This document shows, in pieces, positions 1 to 11,200 of a stretch of DNA of 64,000 nt. A program made the translations under genes and the position numbers. This DNA comes from Blasia pusilla (Eukaryota > Marchantiophyta > Marchantiopsida > Blasiales). The first letter of the stretch is position 1, and the number at the start of each line of letters is the position of its first letter. The notes beneath the pieces are model-generated. The model did not search any database and was not told the origin of the DNA. It saw nothing but the letters and a program-made list of their open reading frames with translations. The stretch lies in the NCBI GenBank assembly GCA_050084515.1, contig CM114272.1, positions 25,606,001-25,670,000 on the forward strand, in the 5' to 3' direction.

Positions 1-2205
1 TCTTAACTCCTGAAGTTTTGTGACGCAGTCACCTCTCTGTGGCAAGTGGTTTGTAGAGAGGACTATTCAATAGAGGGGCGCTCATACCATACCAGGACGT
101 CCTTTGTTAGGAGTTGGCAATGTAAATATGGTTCCTCCATCTTCCACTTTGCAGTGATGGTGCCCTCTCTATCAACCTCTGGATGATCTGACCTGTCAGC
201 TTCGCAGGTCTTGCCTTCTACTTTCTCCCAATTTGCTCTAACTCCATGTGAGGAATTCTTGATAATTTGCTGAACTGAACTCGGTAAGAGTGTCCTCAAT
301 CTGGATTTTGTAATGTGGGGTGGTCAAAGCGAGTACTGTAACCATTCCGAAAGCGGACAAACGAAACCTTGAAGCGATGCCATCGTAATCTAGAGATGAG
401 CTGTGTGAGATTGGTTTTATAGTAAGATATTCAGTAAGGGTGAACGCCTTCAAGCAAGTGTGTCGCGATATATGGTGGGCGTGCCTGTGACAGCAGGGTT
501 GGATTTCATACCCTCGAAATTTCTTCACCTGGTCTCAACCTGCAAACGTTACGACTGTCACGATAACGTCAGAGACTCTAAATGTCCTCTTCGATTCCCA
601 TGGAGTCTCATTAAATGTCCGCCGAAAGTCCCCAAATAATGCTGGACGCATATGACATTTACACCTGGAAACCCAGCGATCTGCAGTGATTTCACGCTAT
701 TGATAAATTTTGGTTCGCGATGGAATGAGGTGGAACTGTTGCGAACGATCAATTTCGATAACCTGAGTATGCCTACTATTCCCTCTTTCGTCTACACAGT
801 TGCCGCGCTGTATTTTGGCTCAGTTAATACGACGTTCTGTTTGTCAAAACTTGTTAATTTGACGGATTAATTCAGCGCTCATTAGTATGGTTAAAGCCAC
901 TGAGGTAACCCTCAACCCTCAAAGTTCGCTTATATGGTGGATTAAGTTGGCGGTCGTTAGTTTCTTGGACCAAATGAGTGTTCGTTGATGAGTTTATTCT
1001 AACTATAGTTGATGTGATCTCCGTTCACAAGGGTCCGGATTTCTGGTAGTGTCCTGTTGCAATGGCAGGATCCTTGCCGGTGATATGCCCCGTGGCCATG
1101 GCAGTACATATTAGCTCTAGTACTGCCATGGTCCGGTGACATGCCCTGCGGCCATGGCACATGCCCTGCGAGCTTTCCACCACTCCAGACCTCCGATAAT
1201 GGAAAAATTGTGCTATATGCCCGTGGCGTAGAAGAATGGTGGTCACTTGATGGTGGAAAGAGGGCGTGCGTCCATGGGAACAGGAATCACCTACGTGTAT
1301 ACTAGTGCTTGATGTGGATCATTTCGTGGCAGTTCATGCACGCTTTCTGCGCCTGGAATTTTGGACATTCTGTGCGGGATTCTCGTGGGATGGTTTACCT
1401 TGGTAGTGCAAGATGTAGAGGTTGTTTTACATTATTGATCCTGTGAGGAATCTTGCAATCTAATGGCATCGACCTTTATTTACATTACCGATCCTGTGAG
1501 GAATCTTGTAATGTAATGGCTAGGAAGACCTAGAAAATTGGACATGGGGATGTTTTACGGGTAGGTGAGGACTGGAAGACGGGCAAGAGGGCGAATTTAG
1601 ACGCGAAAATATGTCAGGAAGGGGGAACTTAGTGTCAGGTTCGGCGGGCGATAGAGAGAATGGAAGGATGGAGTAAAAGCTACGTTTTCATAAAGATAGG
1701 GATGTAGACGTAGTTGTATGCAGCCAAGGTAGAGGCCCAAACACAAGGCTGTGTAATGTTACTTCTCCGGCTTTCCGGAGCGTTTCGCCGATTGTACATA
1801 CGCTCCGTCTTTCGAGGATTTGAATATTTGATCTCGTCGTTTATTTTTTGTCGTAGGTCTTTTTTATTTGCCAGCCAGGCAAATTATGAAGTAGAATTCG
1901 GATCGTAGGCCGCGGCAGAGCTCCCGGTTTTCTGTAGCACTATGCTTATGTTTAGAATGTTATCGAGACCAGAGCCTTACCAGCCGGGAGCTGTGTCATT
2001 TTGTTTTAACGTTTCGCCTGCACTCCCGTCGCACATAACTCTCGAGGAGTCCTGGTTCACATTCGCGCTTGTTCGCGGTTTTGCTCTATGTGGTGTATTC
2101 GCGTAACATCATTATGGTGCACTGGAAGCGGAATTTAGAGCGTGTTCGAAGTTCTTGCTGTGAAGCAAGGCAAGCTAAAGTCGGTATGCGACCACGTGGG
2201 GAGAA
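1..2205. other. Upstream region without a recognised gene
   Basis: Several short open frames occur on both strands (for example on the minus strand at 63-299 and 238-528), but none shows a recognisable domain or convincing splice-linked continuation. The segment before 2206 should contain the promoter and 5' leader of the RCCR gene; no clear TATA box was identified. A short direct repeat lies at 1427-1517. Confidence 0.5.
1427..1517. repeat. Two-copy direct repeat, 53-bp period, second copy palindromic
   Basis: A unit beginning TTACATTA and containing GATCCTGTGAGGAATCTTG occurs at about 1427 and again at about 1480. The second copy ends TAATGTAA, so its ends TTACATTA and TAATGTAA form an inverted repeat that could fold into a small hairpin. 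Function is unknown. Confidence 0.7.
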
Positions 2206-3355
2206 ATGGATACTATGGAGACAATCTTAGAGGATGGAGACGCCTCCACAGAGTGGATTCACTTCCCTTGCTTTTCAAAAGCTGGTCAAATGCTCATGGA
2301 AGACATGGCACAAAGCGTAGAGAAGGAGCTTGGAGAGCTTCTATATCCAAGCAAAACTCCTTCCAATGTAACTCGTTTTATTAGTCCCAAGGGGAATGCC
2401 GAAGGCTCGCTGGTTCTAAGAGCAGGCAGGAGCAGATCCAAGGTAACTGCGAACGGCATTCCATTCATACGTGCATTTCCACAACATGAGATCCCATTAC
2501 CACAGAGTCAATTCATCGATGGATCGTACTGATCCCTCTCATGTGGCAAGTAACCATAGCGTGGTTTATGAATTTTCATCTCGCCAAAATGTGGAGCTCA
2601 CGATTCCTGTATGATGAAACGTTGCTATTTTCGTTTTGTGGAAAGTGGATGCGAGGCTAGATCCACATAATTTCGCATTCTGATGTCCACACGTAAATTC
2701 GTTGCATGATTCCATCGTCTCACGATCGGTTTTGTAGGTGGAGTTCGTGATGGGGTCATGGCTTCGTTATGATCTTCCTTTTGGTACCCTCAAAGTGGCG
2801 ACATTGTTCATCATGGCAAGCCCGGAAAGTGACGCCCCTCATTTTCTGTTCGAATTCATCGAGAATGGCTCTAGTAGCCTAGTCATCCTGCTGGATCTCG
2901 TGCCTCGCAAAGATGTCATACTTGAACCAGAGTACCTGAAGAGATTTTATGAGACGAGCGATCTTGAGAGCATTCGTCAGGCTATCGAGAGGGCTCCCCA
3001 GTCACAAGCTTATAATTGCTCATCGCTTTATGTTCGGAGTGTGGTTTCTCCAACGGCCATTCTCACCAAGATTCACGACTGGCTTCCATCGGGTCAACGA
3101 GGTGAAGGTGCGTTGGCTACTGCAGTTGAGGAGATCGTCCTTCCCACTGCAAGAAAGGTTTTCATCGCATGGACCGAGGCCTTTCGCAATGGTGGGAGGG
3201 AGATCATGGATGATGTCGACAGGCGCGTCATGGCCAAGAGAGACGCTCAAATAAAACGGCATGGAATCGAGGTTGATCTGAGTTCGAATTTGCCCAGATT
3301 GTTCGGTCAGAGGATAACAGACCGCGTTATTGCCGCGTATCGAAACGGGCAATGA
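2206..3355 (+). CDS. RCCR: Red chlorophyll catabolite reductase (RCCR / ACD2 family)
   Basis: RCCR reduces red chlorophyll catabolite to a primary fluorescent catabolite in chlorophyll breakdown, normally in the chloroplast together with pheophorbide a oxygenase. Exon 1 is 2206-2442 and exon 2 is 2738-3355, joined in phase 0 by a GTAACT donor and a TTTTGTAG acceptor (295-bp intron). The joined frame has about 284 residues. Recognisable family blocks in order are WIHFPCFSKAG near the N-terminus, EGSLVLRAGRS, VEFVMGSWLRYDLPFG, SDAPHFLFEFIENGSSSLVI, LDLVPRKDVILEPEYLKRFY and LYVRSVVSPTAILTKI. The protein is shorter than typical precursors because only about 17 residues precede the first conserved block, so no transit peptide is evident from the ATG at 2206. 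That ATG is preceded by an in-frame stop at 2176, so an upstream exon, an alternative start or a non-plastid form are all possible. Family assignment is firm; the start is not. Confidence 0.92.
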
Positions 3356-5805
3356 CTGACTTACTCTCCACATCAACTGTTTTCTGTCCCAGATGCCAAA
3401 CATTGTATACTAGGATTCCTGCTTCCGTTCGAAATTCGATCCAATCCTCCTTCAGCCGAAGAATTGAAATTTATGCCGGAATGTAAGCCGTGATTTCAAA
3501 TCTGGATGTTATTCTGAGATTCCAATAGCAAGCCGAGCTGTAAGTCGGTAAAGAAAGATCGAATCAGTTGACTCCGATCCTTCCGACGAGAGAAATAGGC
3601 AATTACTACAGATCGAACCAGTGAACTTGCGGAGTCAGATTCAATGCTGGATTTCGATCGAAAAATTGATCAGAAGAGACGAAAACTATCTTTCTTTTGA
3701 ATTTTGAGTAGCGTCAGTGCAGGGAGCGCACTTCTGAACCACAGTTGTGCCAATTAACATCAGTTTACTGGTGATTTGCAGCAGAAATTTACTAGGCTGC
3801 CGAATACATTGTTCGGCGGATTACCCCTTCTTCTCATGAACGAAGTGCTTGGGAGCCATGCTACCGGGGAAAACGTGATTCATTCATTTGTGATGTCAAA
3901 AGATCGGTGCGGGAGGCCGTCCTTTAAGACGCTCGTTCAGGGATGGATCCGTCTGATGTGCTGCTATTGGTTTGCTTCTCATTGTGCATCGCTGCGCCCG
4001 ATTACATGACCTCGCACGTAAATTGTCGAACAATACATTTTGCTGCGGATGCTGCGTTCGCCTTTAGTTTCCGTAATCACCATTTGTTCCTGGCCACGCT
4101 GTACGGATGCTCTTCCTACTAAGTTTGACCGATTGAACCTCTTTGTGCAACACCTAATTTCATAATGCACATCCGTGACCTGAGTCGCAGCGTTCTTGAT
4201 GAAGTCTGGTGGAGAAACATCTTCGCTGTTCTTTTATGCGCGGAACTCGACCCCATCAATTCCATTGCTGTATTGGTCGATTGACAGCTCCCAGGAGACT
4301 ATGCCCTCGATGCTCCCACCACCCTGCAATCGCCATCGGCAGCGGCTGAAGCGATCAGGTCACGGACGCGATGCAGGAACAACCAGCCACCGTCTTCTCT
4401 AAATTTCCGCGCGAGGCTCATAGAAGATGCACCCCTCGTGCTTGCAGAGTCTTCCGACTTCTTCTCTACCATTTCCGCGCGAAGCTTGTAGAGGATGCAC
4501 CCCTCGTGCTTCACGAGGCTTCCAATCTTCCCTGGCTTCCTTCCACCCCTTCCAATCCGTCTCATTCACATTCACATTCACACCCCCTGGGGATCCCCCA
4601 TGAACATCCGCACGCGCACCTCCGATTCTTCACCGAGTAGCTCACTCTTCGAAATATTGCGGTGCACATCGATTCGGTTGACGTCACAAATCCTGTCGCA
4701 TTTCTGTAACGTCAAGGAATGCGCGCAACGGATGCGGATAGCGTTCGGGTCACCATTCCTCTGCTGGATTGATTACCCTGCTTGTCTACGTCTAGGTCCC
4801 GAAGTCCGAGGAATCTGGCGTCGTTGCGCGGCTTACATCTACGCGCTGGTGATTCTGCGTGATTTTGGTTGAGAGCGTAGAAAACCTGAAGCGATTGTCT
4901 CGGACGCCAAGTCAATGCGAGACCCTGCACAAGCTATACACGAATAAGATCCTGCGGAGTTTGTCGACAACCCGCCTTGACTCGCAAGGCACGCGCGTTT
5001 AGGTGGGATTAAGCGCTTGTGACCATGCACGCATGCACTGGCCTTTCTTAGGCGACGTCCCCAAATTGGTAACGTTAACGTAGTTGGTGGGAGGTCGAGG
5101 TGAAGGCCGTGTATATTTGTTGAGCCCGATGTGGTGGGAATGCCAAACTCGCATAACTTAAGGTCCCATCCGATGATGGCTATGTGGCCCATGGGAATTT
5201 TATGATTGAAAAATTGATGTTCTTGGATAGTTGGACATTACTTTTATATGTCATACTAGATCTTCTTGGTTTGAAAGTGTGAAGTGTCAAAAGAAGAAGA
5301 ATTTGAAAAATGAGAGGGCCCTCTCCAATAATATAATAGAGTTTATAAATTGTGTACGGGGAACATGGAGCTTTTCCGTGCAGCAAAATCATCGCCATTC
5401 TTGGGATTGCGCTTTTACGGGCGTCTGCCCTGGGGCACCGCTTACTCATAATCCATTTGGGAAAGAATGTCTGGGCCCAAAAAAATTGGGTTTGGACATC
5501 TAACTCTCAAACCTAATGGGGGTTTGGATTTTGATCTAATTTCATCACGGTCCCAAGAGTGCCCATGGGAGGGCGTTCACATGTGTCTCCCGTGGGGCAT
5601 CGGGTATTTGCAACCACCTTGTCGCAAGAATTAGCACGGAAATAATTCTCACTAACTTCAATAAGCTTGTATTTTGTTTAGATTTTGAACTAATGCCATC
5701 AATAATCATTAGAGCGATGCACTAGGCAAGAGAATATGAAATCGCATGAACATATAAGAATTTTTTCATGTCAAAATTTCTCTATAAACTACATTAGGTG
5801 TGAAT
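3356..5805. other. Intergenic region downstream of RCCR
   Basis: No gene was recognised. The first few hundred bases should include the RCCR 3' UTR. Open frames around 4196-5192 overlap on both strands and have no family signature. A 68-bp tandem repeat lies at 4404-4539. The part from about 5180 on is AT-richer and looks repeat-derived. Confidence 0.5.
4404..4539. repeat. Imperfect 68-bp tandem repeat, two copies
   Basis: The block TTTCCGCGCGA...AGATGCACCCCTCGTGCTT begins at 4404 and again at 4472 with several substitutions. It also makes short frames on both strands appear self-similar, so those frames are not evidence for genes. Confidence 0.8.
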
Positions 5806-5809
5806 ACAA

Positions 5810-6527
5810 TTTTTTTTTTTAGAGAAGCATCACTTCCCAACATTATTCCAATGGAACTCCTAGAACTCACTCTTGTTAAGGCAACGTAGAGTTGTCAAAG
5901 TGAAAAAACACTAGCGGGAAGATAGAAACCCACATTCCGTAGACTTTGGTCTTAGGACTTATTGATAGTCATAGCAATAAACAACCGAGTAGGGAATTGA
6001 AATCTTCTGAAATCAACTAGTAAACTAGAGTAAAATGACATTAAAGGGATACGTGGAATAAAAATTTGATCCCCAATGTTCTTCCCAATCATGATCTTGG
6101 CATCAATAATTGTCTAGAAGGCCATGAACAACCAATCAAGTTTCATTTTCTTGTCCCTTAGAACCATTCATATTTTGTAGAAGCAAGATGGGAGCACTAA
6201 TATTCAAGATAAGACAATGTGAAGGGAGACCAAAAGGGAGACATGTATTCAAGAACTCTGTAGGATATATATGAATCATATCTTCATTAGGGATAGAGTC
6301 ATGACTTAGAAGTATGCGTTCTTGAATCAAACATACATGTATGAATATTAGTAACTTAGAGAAGGAATTTGGAAGAAATAAGAAATGTGAATCGAACAAA
6401 ACTAAATTTAAATATGTATAGATATTACCTCCTCGTTGCATCAAGACATGAATACAACATTAATATCATCAGCATGCATGTTCAATGGAGTCAGAAAAGT
6501 AGTATCCCTTAGGAAATCAATGTCATG
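5810..6527 (-). pseudogene. Helitron PIF1-type helicase, C-terminal part (decayed)
   Basis: Read on the minus strand, the translation carries the C-terminal signature of plant Helitron helicases in the right order: an N-terminal block LTPLNMHADDIN (about 6500), SHDSIPNEDM then YPTEFLNTCLPFGLPSH, a NISAPILLLQNMN block, VFIPRI-like FIPRIPLMSFYS, FPTRLFIAMTINKS (motif V) and QLYVALTRVSSR (motif VI) at about 5840-5880. Stops and frameshifts interrupt it. No Walker A/B block precedes it here; the matching N-terminal part lies at about 18.6-19.3 kb in the same orientation. Helitrons transpose by rolling-circle replication, and this helicase domain normally sits behind a Rep endonuclease domain, which is not seen. 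Confidence 0.85.
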
Positions 6528-6539
6528 AAAGGTATCACA

Positions 6540-7236
6540 TCTTAGTTAGCTAACATTTAGAGTTCTACCGCATCAAAGGCATAGAGGGTCAGCGAGATGT
6601 TTGGGTATAACTTTGTCTTGAGAAGTCAGATGAGGTTTACGACAAGTCCATTACGTCGGGAGCATCTTTTCCGATGAGCTCCCTTCTTTGCTATTTTTTG
6701 TCACGTGATCTGCTGATTGAGTCAATGATCACTCGGTAGCCTCCATTCGTAAGTTGTCGTTGGAGAGGCTATTTTTGGGGGAAGAGCTTTTGGGTCCTCT
6801 CAAGGCTATAAGAGTGAGAGAGATGACTTTCTCAAGCCATCTTTCTCATGTAGAGCCTTTGAAGCACCTCTCTTGCTTTGTGTGTAGTAGGAACTAGGGT
6901 GCTAGCGTCCAGATTCCCTCATACTTTAGGGTGGATGTGGCTCGATATGTCGATGTAGATTTGAGAGTGGAGTTTGCCGTGTGAGCCATTTTTACTATGA
7001 TTTTACATGAGAAAGATGCGAGGGGATAGGGGGAATTCATTGTATGCACGTGGGCAAGCAATTTGCCTCAGTGGAGAGCCCTTGAGGCTTGTGTTGCCGT
7101 TTGTTTTATCCATTTTTCATATGAAGGTCATGCAAGATTACATATGTCCTACAAGAGTTGGGCTTTAGGGTTTGTGATTTTGATTCCCCGCCATATGTCT
7201 TGAGAGGACAAGGCCATACAATTATCATTGTGATGT
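6540..7236 (+). repeat. LTR-like retroelement repeat, copy 1
   Basis: This segment shares long stretches with about 12540-12640 and, in inverted orientation, with about 52310-52860. Shared landmarks are GGCATAGAGGGTCAGCGAG, a GATGAGGTT...CGACAAGTCCATTA block, a CTATTTTTGGGGGAAGA block and GGTGCTAGCGTCC. A CTATAAGAG sequence near 6807 could be a TATA box of an LTR promoter. The exact LTR borders could not be fixed. Confidence 0.6.
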
Positions 7237-8130
7237 ATGTCACGTCTTTTAGGACAGATCGGCAAAATCTAGTAAAGCGCCTTTGGAGATACTGGAGGAA
7301 AGCCTAAGGAGGTTGAGGATGAGCTGTTGAGAGCACGGTTAATCGGAGAGAGCAGATTTCCCCTTCGGCTCATTTGGAGCGATATTGAGGAACTTACTAT
7401 TTCGGGTAAACTATTGTTTTTGGTATAGTTGACTTTCCACTTTGGGAAGTGGCCCTTGACCCGCTACAGCAGGTCAAGAGCCAAGGAGGTGGCTTGCGAG
7501 CAGAGGTTACTGTGGAGAGGACTTGGGAGAGGGAAGGGGGTATACCTCCAATAGAGAAAGAGCTCTCAAGCTCTCTCTCTCTTGGAGAGGATGGCATATG
7601 GCATGTTTGACGCCATGTACCTCTCACTAGGCTTCCTCGGGGACCATGGATGTGCCCCAGATGTACATAGAATAGGTAGTTCTAGATTTCCACTTGTATC
7701 TGTGATATGAATGACAAGAGGGCGACTAACGATGGGGACACATGAACACCCAACCTTTTTGCTCTTAGCGTCCTAAAGATAGATGGCTAGGGATAGATGG
7801 CTATCTGGAGCATTCAAGTACTTCCTGGGTGTTGATTTTATTTTGAAAGCATATGAAGATCATATTATCTCTGTAATAAACACATGCTCTCTCTAACTGT
7901 AATAAACTCAATACCCAGGAGTAGACCTAACTACCAGCTAGGGGGACGATTGGAGATATTTTGGTACTTCTCGTTTGGTTTTGTGTATTCCTTGAGTTAG
8001 CAAGGGATCGTGTGTTTTGTATGTATGTTCGGTAACAACGATATATGTGTATAGCAATGTGTATGCACACCACATGTATGTTGATAACCTCATGATTATT
8101 TGGAGTACTAAGGATATAGTACAACAAGTC
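7237..8130 (+). repeat. Internal/LTR repeat module of the gypsy-related family, copy 1
   Basis: Begins TGTCACGTCTTTTAGGAC, a typical LTR-like start, and is followed by blocks repeated at about 18008-18315 and 17560-18000: a GATCGGCAAAATC block, a frame reading HFGKWPLTRY...RSRAKEV, a GA/CT-rich stretch, a PHD-finger remnant and a tail with TACTTCTCGT. The modules have the same neighbours in both places but the blocks are permuted (PHD, then tail, then TGTCA block in copy 2), as expected for head-to-tail or nested copies. Confidence 0.65.
7592..7670 (+). pseudogene. PHD-finger remnant (second half), retroelement-encoded
   Basis: The translation reads WHMACLTP, then after a 4-base insertion LTRLPRGPWMCPRC before a stop. 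This equals the His-Cys-(Cys-x2-Cys) half of the PHD finger seen complete at 17557-17697. The residue that is a TGA stop in the other copy is Trp (TGG) here. Confidence 0.65.
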
Positions 8131-8157
8131 AAGCTAAAGTTACATATATAATTTAAT

Positions 8158-8760
8158 ATGAAGGACTTAAGAGCATTCAAGTACTTCTTGGGTGTTGAAT
8201 TTATTACGGTTAGAGAGAACCTGTGTTTATTACAACGACAATATGCTCTTCATATGCTTTCAAAATATGGTATGACGTCTTGTAAGCCAATCTCTACACC
8301 GTTGGACCAAAGTCTGAAGCTAAGAGTGAATGTAGGAGATTTTCTTGGAGATTCTAATATGTACAAGCGCATAGTTGGAAGTTTGATCTATATGACTATA
8401 ACTAGATTGAACTCCAACTACGTAGTTGGCCTAGTGAGCCAATTCATGCAAGCCATCTAGTGGCTTCATCGATTATTTATTGAGATTGATATTAATAACT
8501 TAGGACCTAGTGTAATGTATGTAAACAATATTAGTAGCATCAAGCTTGCTAATAACCCTTTGTTTCATGCTCAAACAAGGCATGTTGAAGTGCATTGTCA
8601 CTTTATCAGAGAGAAAGTGCTTGTAGGAGAAATTAATCTTGTGTATATATATACAGATCAACAAATTGTTGATCTCTAAACAAAGGCATCATCTAGTGAT
8701 AAGTTTGAGATGTTTAGAAACGATTTAGGTATTAAAGATATCGATATGAGCTTGAGGGGG
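8158..8760 (+). pseudogene. Ty1/copia polyprotein C-terminus: reverse transcriptase end and RNase H
   Basis: The frame from 8158 reads MKDLRAFKYFLGVEF, LLQRQYALHMLSKYGM, CKPISTPLDQS and IVGSLIYMTITR, the hallmark order of the copia RT C-terminus. After a TAG at about 8458 the RNase H tail continues with WLHR, VNNISSIKLANNP, RHVEVHCHFIREK and GEINLVYI. An AGGGGGAG polypurine tract at 8755-8762 ends it directly before the 3' LTR. The 5' two thirds of the element (gag, integrase) are missing. A nonsense codon also occurs near 8680, so it is inactive. Confidence 0.93.
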
Positions 8761-8765
8761 AGTAT

Positions 8766-9075
8766 TGAGGACTAATTTATGAACAAGTTTATCAGACACA
8801 TAAATGGTTATATTTAGAACTCACACAAAGTATGAAAGATGAATCTTGGGTAGTTAGTTAAGCATGATTAGCTTAACTAGGGTTAGTTAACCATAGCTAG
8901 TATAACTCGAGACTATGCTTAGGATTAGGGTTAGGATTGCTTGTACATACCTTATATAATTAAGAAGGGGACCAATCTTCACTCATTCTCTCATTGCAAA
9001 TTTTTTTTCTCCATGGTGGTATATGAGTATGAAAGACATATCCCATCAATTATGCTTGTTTAGCAGCTTTCTACA
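8766..9075 (+). repeat. Copia 3' LTR (about 310 bp)
   Basis: Begins TGAGGACTAATTTATG just after the polypurine tract and ends CTACA. It contains a TTATATAATT box followed by GAAGGGGACCAA, and matches 9869-10113 in direct orientation. It also contains a short telomere-like GGATTAGGGTTAGG stretch, shared with the second LTR. Confidence 0.88.
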
Positions 9076-9212
9076 ATTCTGATTTTTACACTTAGTAGAG
9101 ATCGATGCTTGGAGGCTTGGAGGATGTATTAGGCTCCAGCGTATGTGTTCACTAGTGGCCGCAAGAGATATGATGAGATAGTGAGAGGGTATAGGCCTAT
9201 CTATCAACCAAG

Positions 9213-9470
9213 GTTGTATTTAGACAAAGTCTGTGGCTGCGGACTTATGTCCATCCCTAGGACGGACATGTCTGTGCGAGCTCAAGTACCCATGGCTAGC
9301 ACTCAAGCCCGCCTCTGAGCCTGTCGATCCCGTAGCATAGATCCGAGTTGACTGAGCCCACAATAATTTTGTGGCCCGCGGAAGGCTCATAGGATGGGCT
9401 AGACTCTCATTGGGTGGGCTCAAGCGCGACTTCACATGCGGGCTGCGGGTACTCGCATGGCATATTCGTT
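9213..9470. repeat. Dispersed repeat shared with about 57352-57600
   Basis: The block CAAAGTCTGTGGCTGCGG, GACTTATGTCCATCCCTAGG, ACGGACATGTC and the following CCCATGGCT...AAGCCCGCC region recurs, diverged, at about 57358 in the same orientation. No coding capacity was recognised; family type is unknown. Confidence 0.6.
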
Positions 9471-9599
9471 TCCTTGCAACCTTTCCATCAGCGAAGGGAC
9501 TAGATGGAGATAATAACAATGAGGACGCTGAGGTGGGAGAGACTTTTGGTGCTAGAGCATCACCCAATTTTAGTCCTTTATTGGATTTCTTTTGATAAT

Positions 9600-9860
9600 T
9601 AGGGAGGAGCTACCAAGACATGCGGACTGAAAAGTTGAAGAATCTACATGATTTTTAGTGGAGATTGGGTGAGAGTCTAAGAGAGGCATTCACACGCATG
9701 TGACGACTAATCATTACTACATATGGAATGACATAGGCATATTTTGTGCAGTATTGGTACGAGGTTTTGGACTAGGAGCTAAGGAGGAGAGTCCGAGATG
9801 TGATGTTGCAATTGAAGATTGAGTTATAGTCAAGCTTATCGAACATTCGAACTGCTACAA
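9600..9860 (+). pseudogene. Retrotransposon gag-like remnant
   Basis: With stops ignored, the translation contains SLREAFTRM, RLITTTYGMT and VLD-ELRRRVRDVMLQLKI, which resembles the gag region of plant Ty3/gypsy elements. It sits between two copia LTRs, so it is either the target of a copia insertion or an unrelated fragment. Assignment is tentative. Confidence 0.4.
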
Positions 9861-9868
9861 TTGGTACT

Positions 9869-10113
9869 CACACAAAATAGGAAAGCTTAATCTTGGTTAG
9901 ACAGTTAAGCACGATTATCTTAATTAACTAGGGTTAGTTAATCAAAGTTAGTCTAACTCGAGACTATGGTTAGGATTAGGGTTAGGTTTTCTTGTACATA
10001 TCCTATATAATTGAGAAGGGGACCAAACTCCTCTCTTTCTCTTATTGCAAAATTTTTTGTTTTAGTGTGAAAATCGTATCACATCAATTATGCTTCTTTA
10101 GCAATTTTCTACA
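9869..10113 (+). repeat. Copia 5' LTR, truncated at its left end
   Basis: Matches 8826-9075 with many substitutions, including the ATATCCTATATAATTGAGAAGGGGACC-type core region. It ends CTACA directly against a primer-binding site, so unlike the first LTR it is a 5' LTR. Roughly the first 60 bases of the LTR are missing. Confidence 0.85.
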
Positions 10114-10125
10114 TGGTATCAGAGC
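10114..10125 (+). promoter_or_regulatory. tRNA-iMet primer-binding site
   Basis: TGGTATCAGAGC immediately follows the LTR end. This is the standard copia primer-binding site complementary to initiator methionine tRNA, used to start minus-strand cDNA synthesis. Confidence 0.95.
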
Positions 10126-10599
10126 GATAGTAGAACATAAATTGAAATTCTTGGTGTCTGAGGAGAGAAGAGAGGCAAGAGAAGGCACGATTTAAGTTTT
10201 GGAGAAGGAAATTTCAGTTAGAGCTTAGTGCAAGAAGATTTCAGGTGGAGTTGTGACAATGATAAATCTTTGGAGGCATTTTTGAGGGCTTTCTTAGTCC
10301 ATTAAGCAATCTGGGTCCGCATCGGTCAAAATGATGCTAAGGGCTAGTTACAACCGTATTCTAGAGCTTGTTTGATTTTTATATTTTGAGCTCTTGCAGG
10401 AGCGATTTTAATGTAAGAAAGTGCAACTAGTGAAGGAAAGTTGTGCAATTTGCTCTCTATACACCAATTTCAACTAGTTCTTCCATCTAGTTGGTCATTC
10501 TGGAAAACTTTAGGTCAATTTCTGTGAAGGGGTGGTCTATGCTTTGATTGGAGCAGTGGAGAGCCTGAGATTACATTTTTTTGAGTAAAATTTTTCTTT

Positions 10600-10746
10600 A
10601 TGGAGTATTCCTCAATAGCAATCGCAGACGAGAAGCTAGATGAGAAAATTTACAATGTCTGGAAGTTTTTCATGAAGCAATTTCTCATGGAGCGAGAACT
10701 ATGGGAGCTTGTTATAGGTGAGCTACCTTCTAGTTTGGGTCAATAG
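10600..10746 (+). pseudogene. Copia gag N-terminus, truncated
   Basis: An ATG at 10600 opens 48 codons containing EKLDEKIYNVWKFFMKQFL and ERELWELVIGE, which resembles the start of copia gag proteins (the block around a W-x-F-x-M core). The frame ends at a TAG at 10744, where an unrelated repeat begins. The roughly 475 bp between the primer-binding site and this ATG is the untranslated leader. Confidence 0.75.
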
Positions 10747-10849
10747 GCCTTCCAACTCACCGACTTCTCAACTCAACACCTCATCGAACTCAACCTTCCT
10801 AGTTGAACACTTCCCAACACGCGCAAGTCTTCCAAAACTTGGGATAGAT

Positions 10850-11200
10850 GTTCTCGTTAGTCCACACATGTAAAATGGCGTTCGCACACCTAATGGTCCC
10901 AACTATCCAATGGATCTCGTGTGTATCCCTAACCATGATCCAACTAAACGAGTTATGAGTTAGAATCCAATAGTGGCATCCAAAATCCACTTTATTGGAC
11001 TTGGTTCGGATTTTGAATCCCAACACAAAAACTCTAGATCCATTATGTGCCCTTGGTTGGCCTCGCGGCGCCCTAGAGTGGGATTTGAGTTCCAAGCAGT
11101 CTTGGAGACCTTACCCCTTACTAGTACTTGGGTTTCTCCGCCCTCCCCCTATCTTTGGGAAAGAGACGTTTGGGCCCCTCATTTTCGCCCTCACACCATA
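10850..11200. repeat. Dispersed repeat family, copy A (copy B at 55130-55460)
   Basis: Landmarks shared with copy B in the same order and orientation: AAAATGGCGTTCGCA, CATGAGTT/TTATGAGTT...GAATCC, TGGCATCC...ATCCACT, GTGCCCTTGGTT, GGAGACCTTACCCCTTTACTAG-like, TTCTCCGCCCTCCCC and GGGCCCCTC...GCCCTCA. The copies are strongly diverged. Open frames here are not conserved between copies, so the repeat is probably non-coding. Confidence 0.75.

Noticed and set aside
8930-9990. Telomere-like GGATTAGGGTTAGG as interstitial telomere
   Set aside because: Only two units, located at the same place in both copia LTRs, so part of the LTR.
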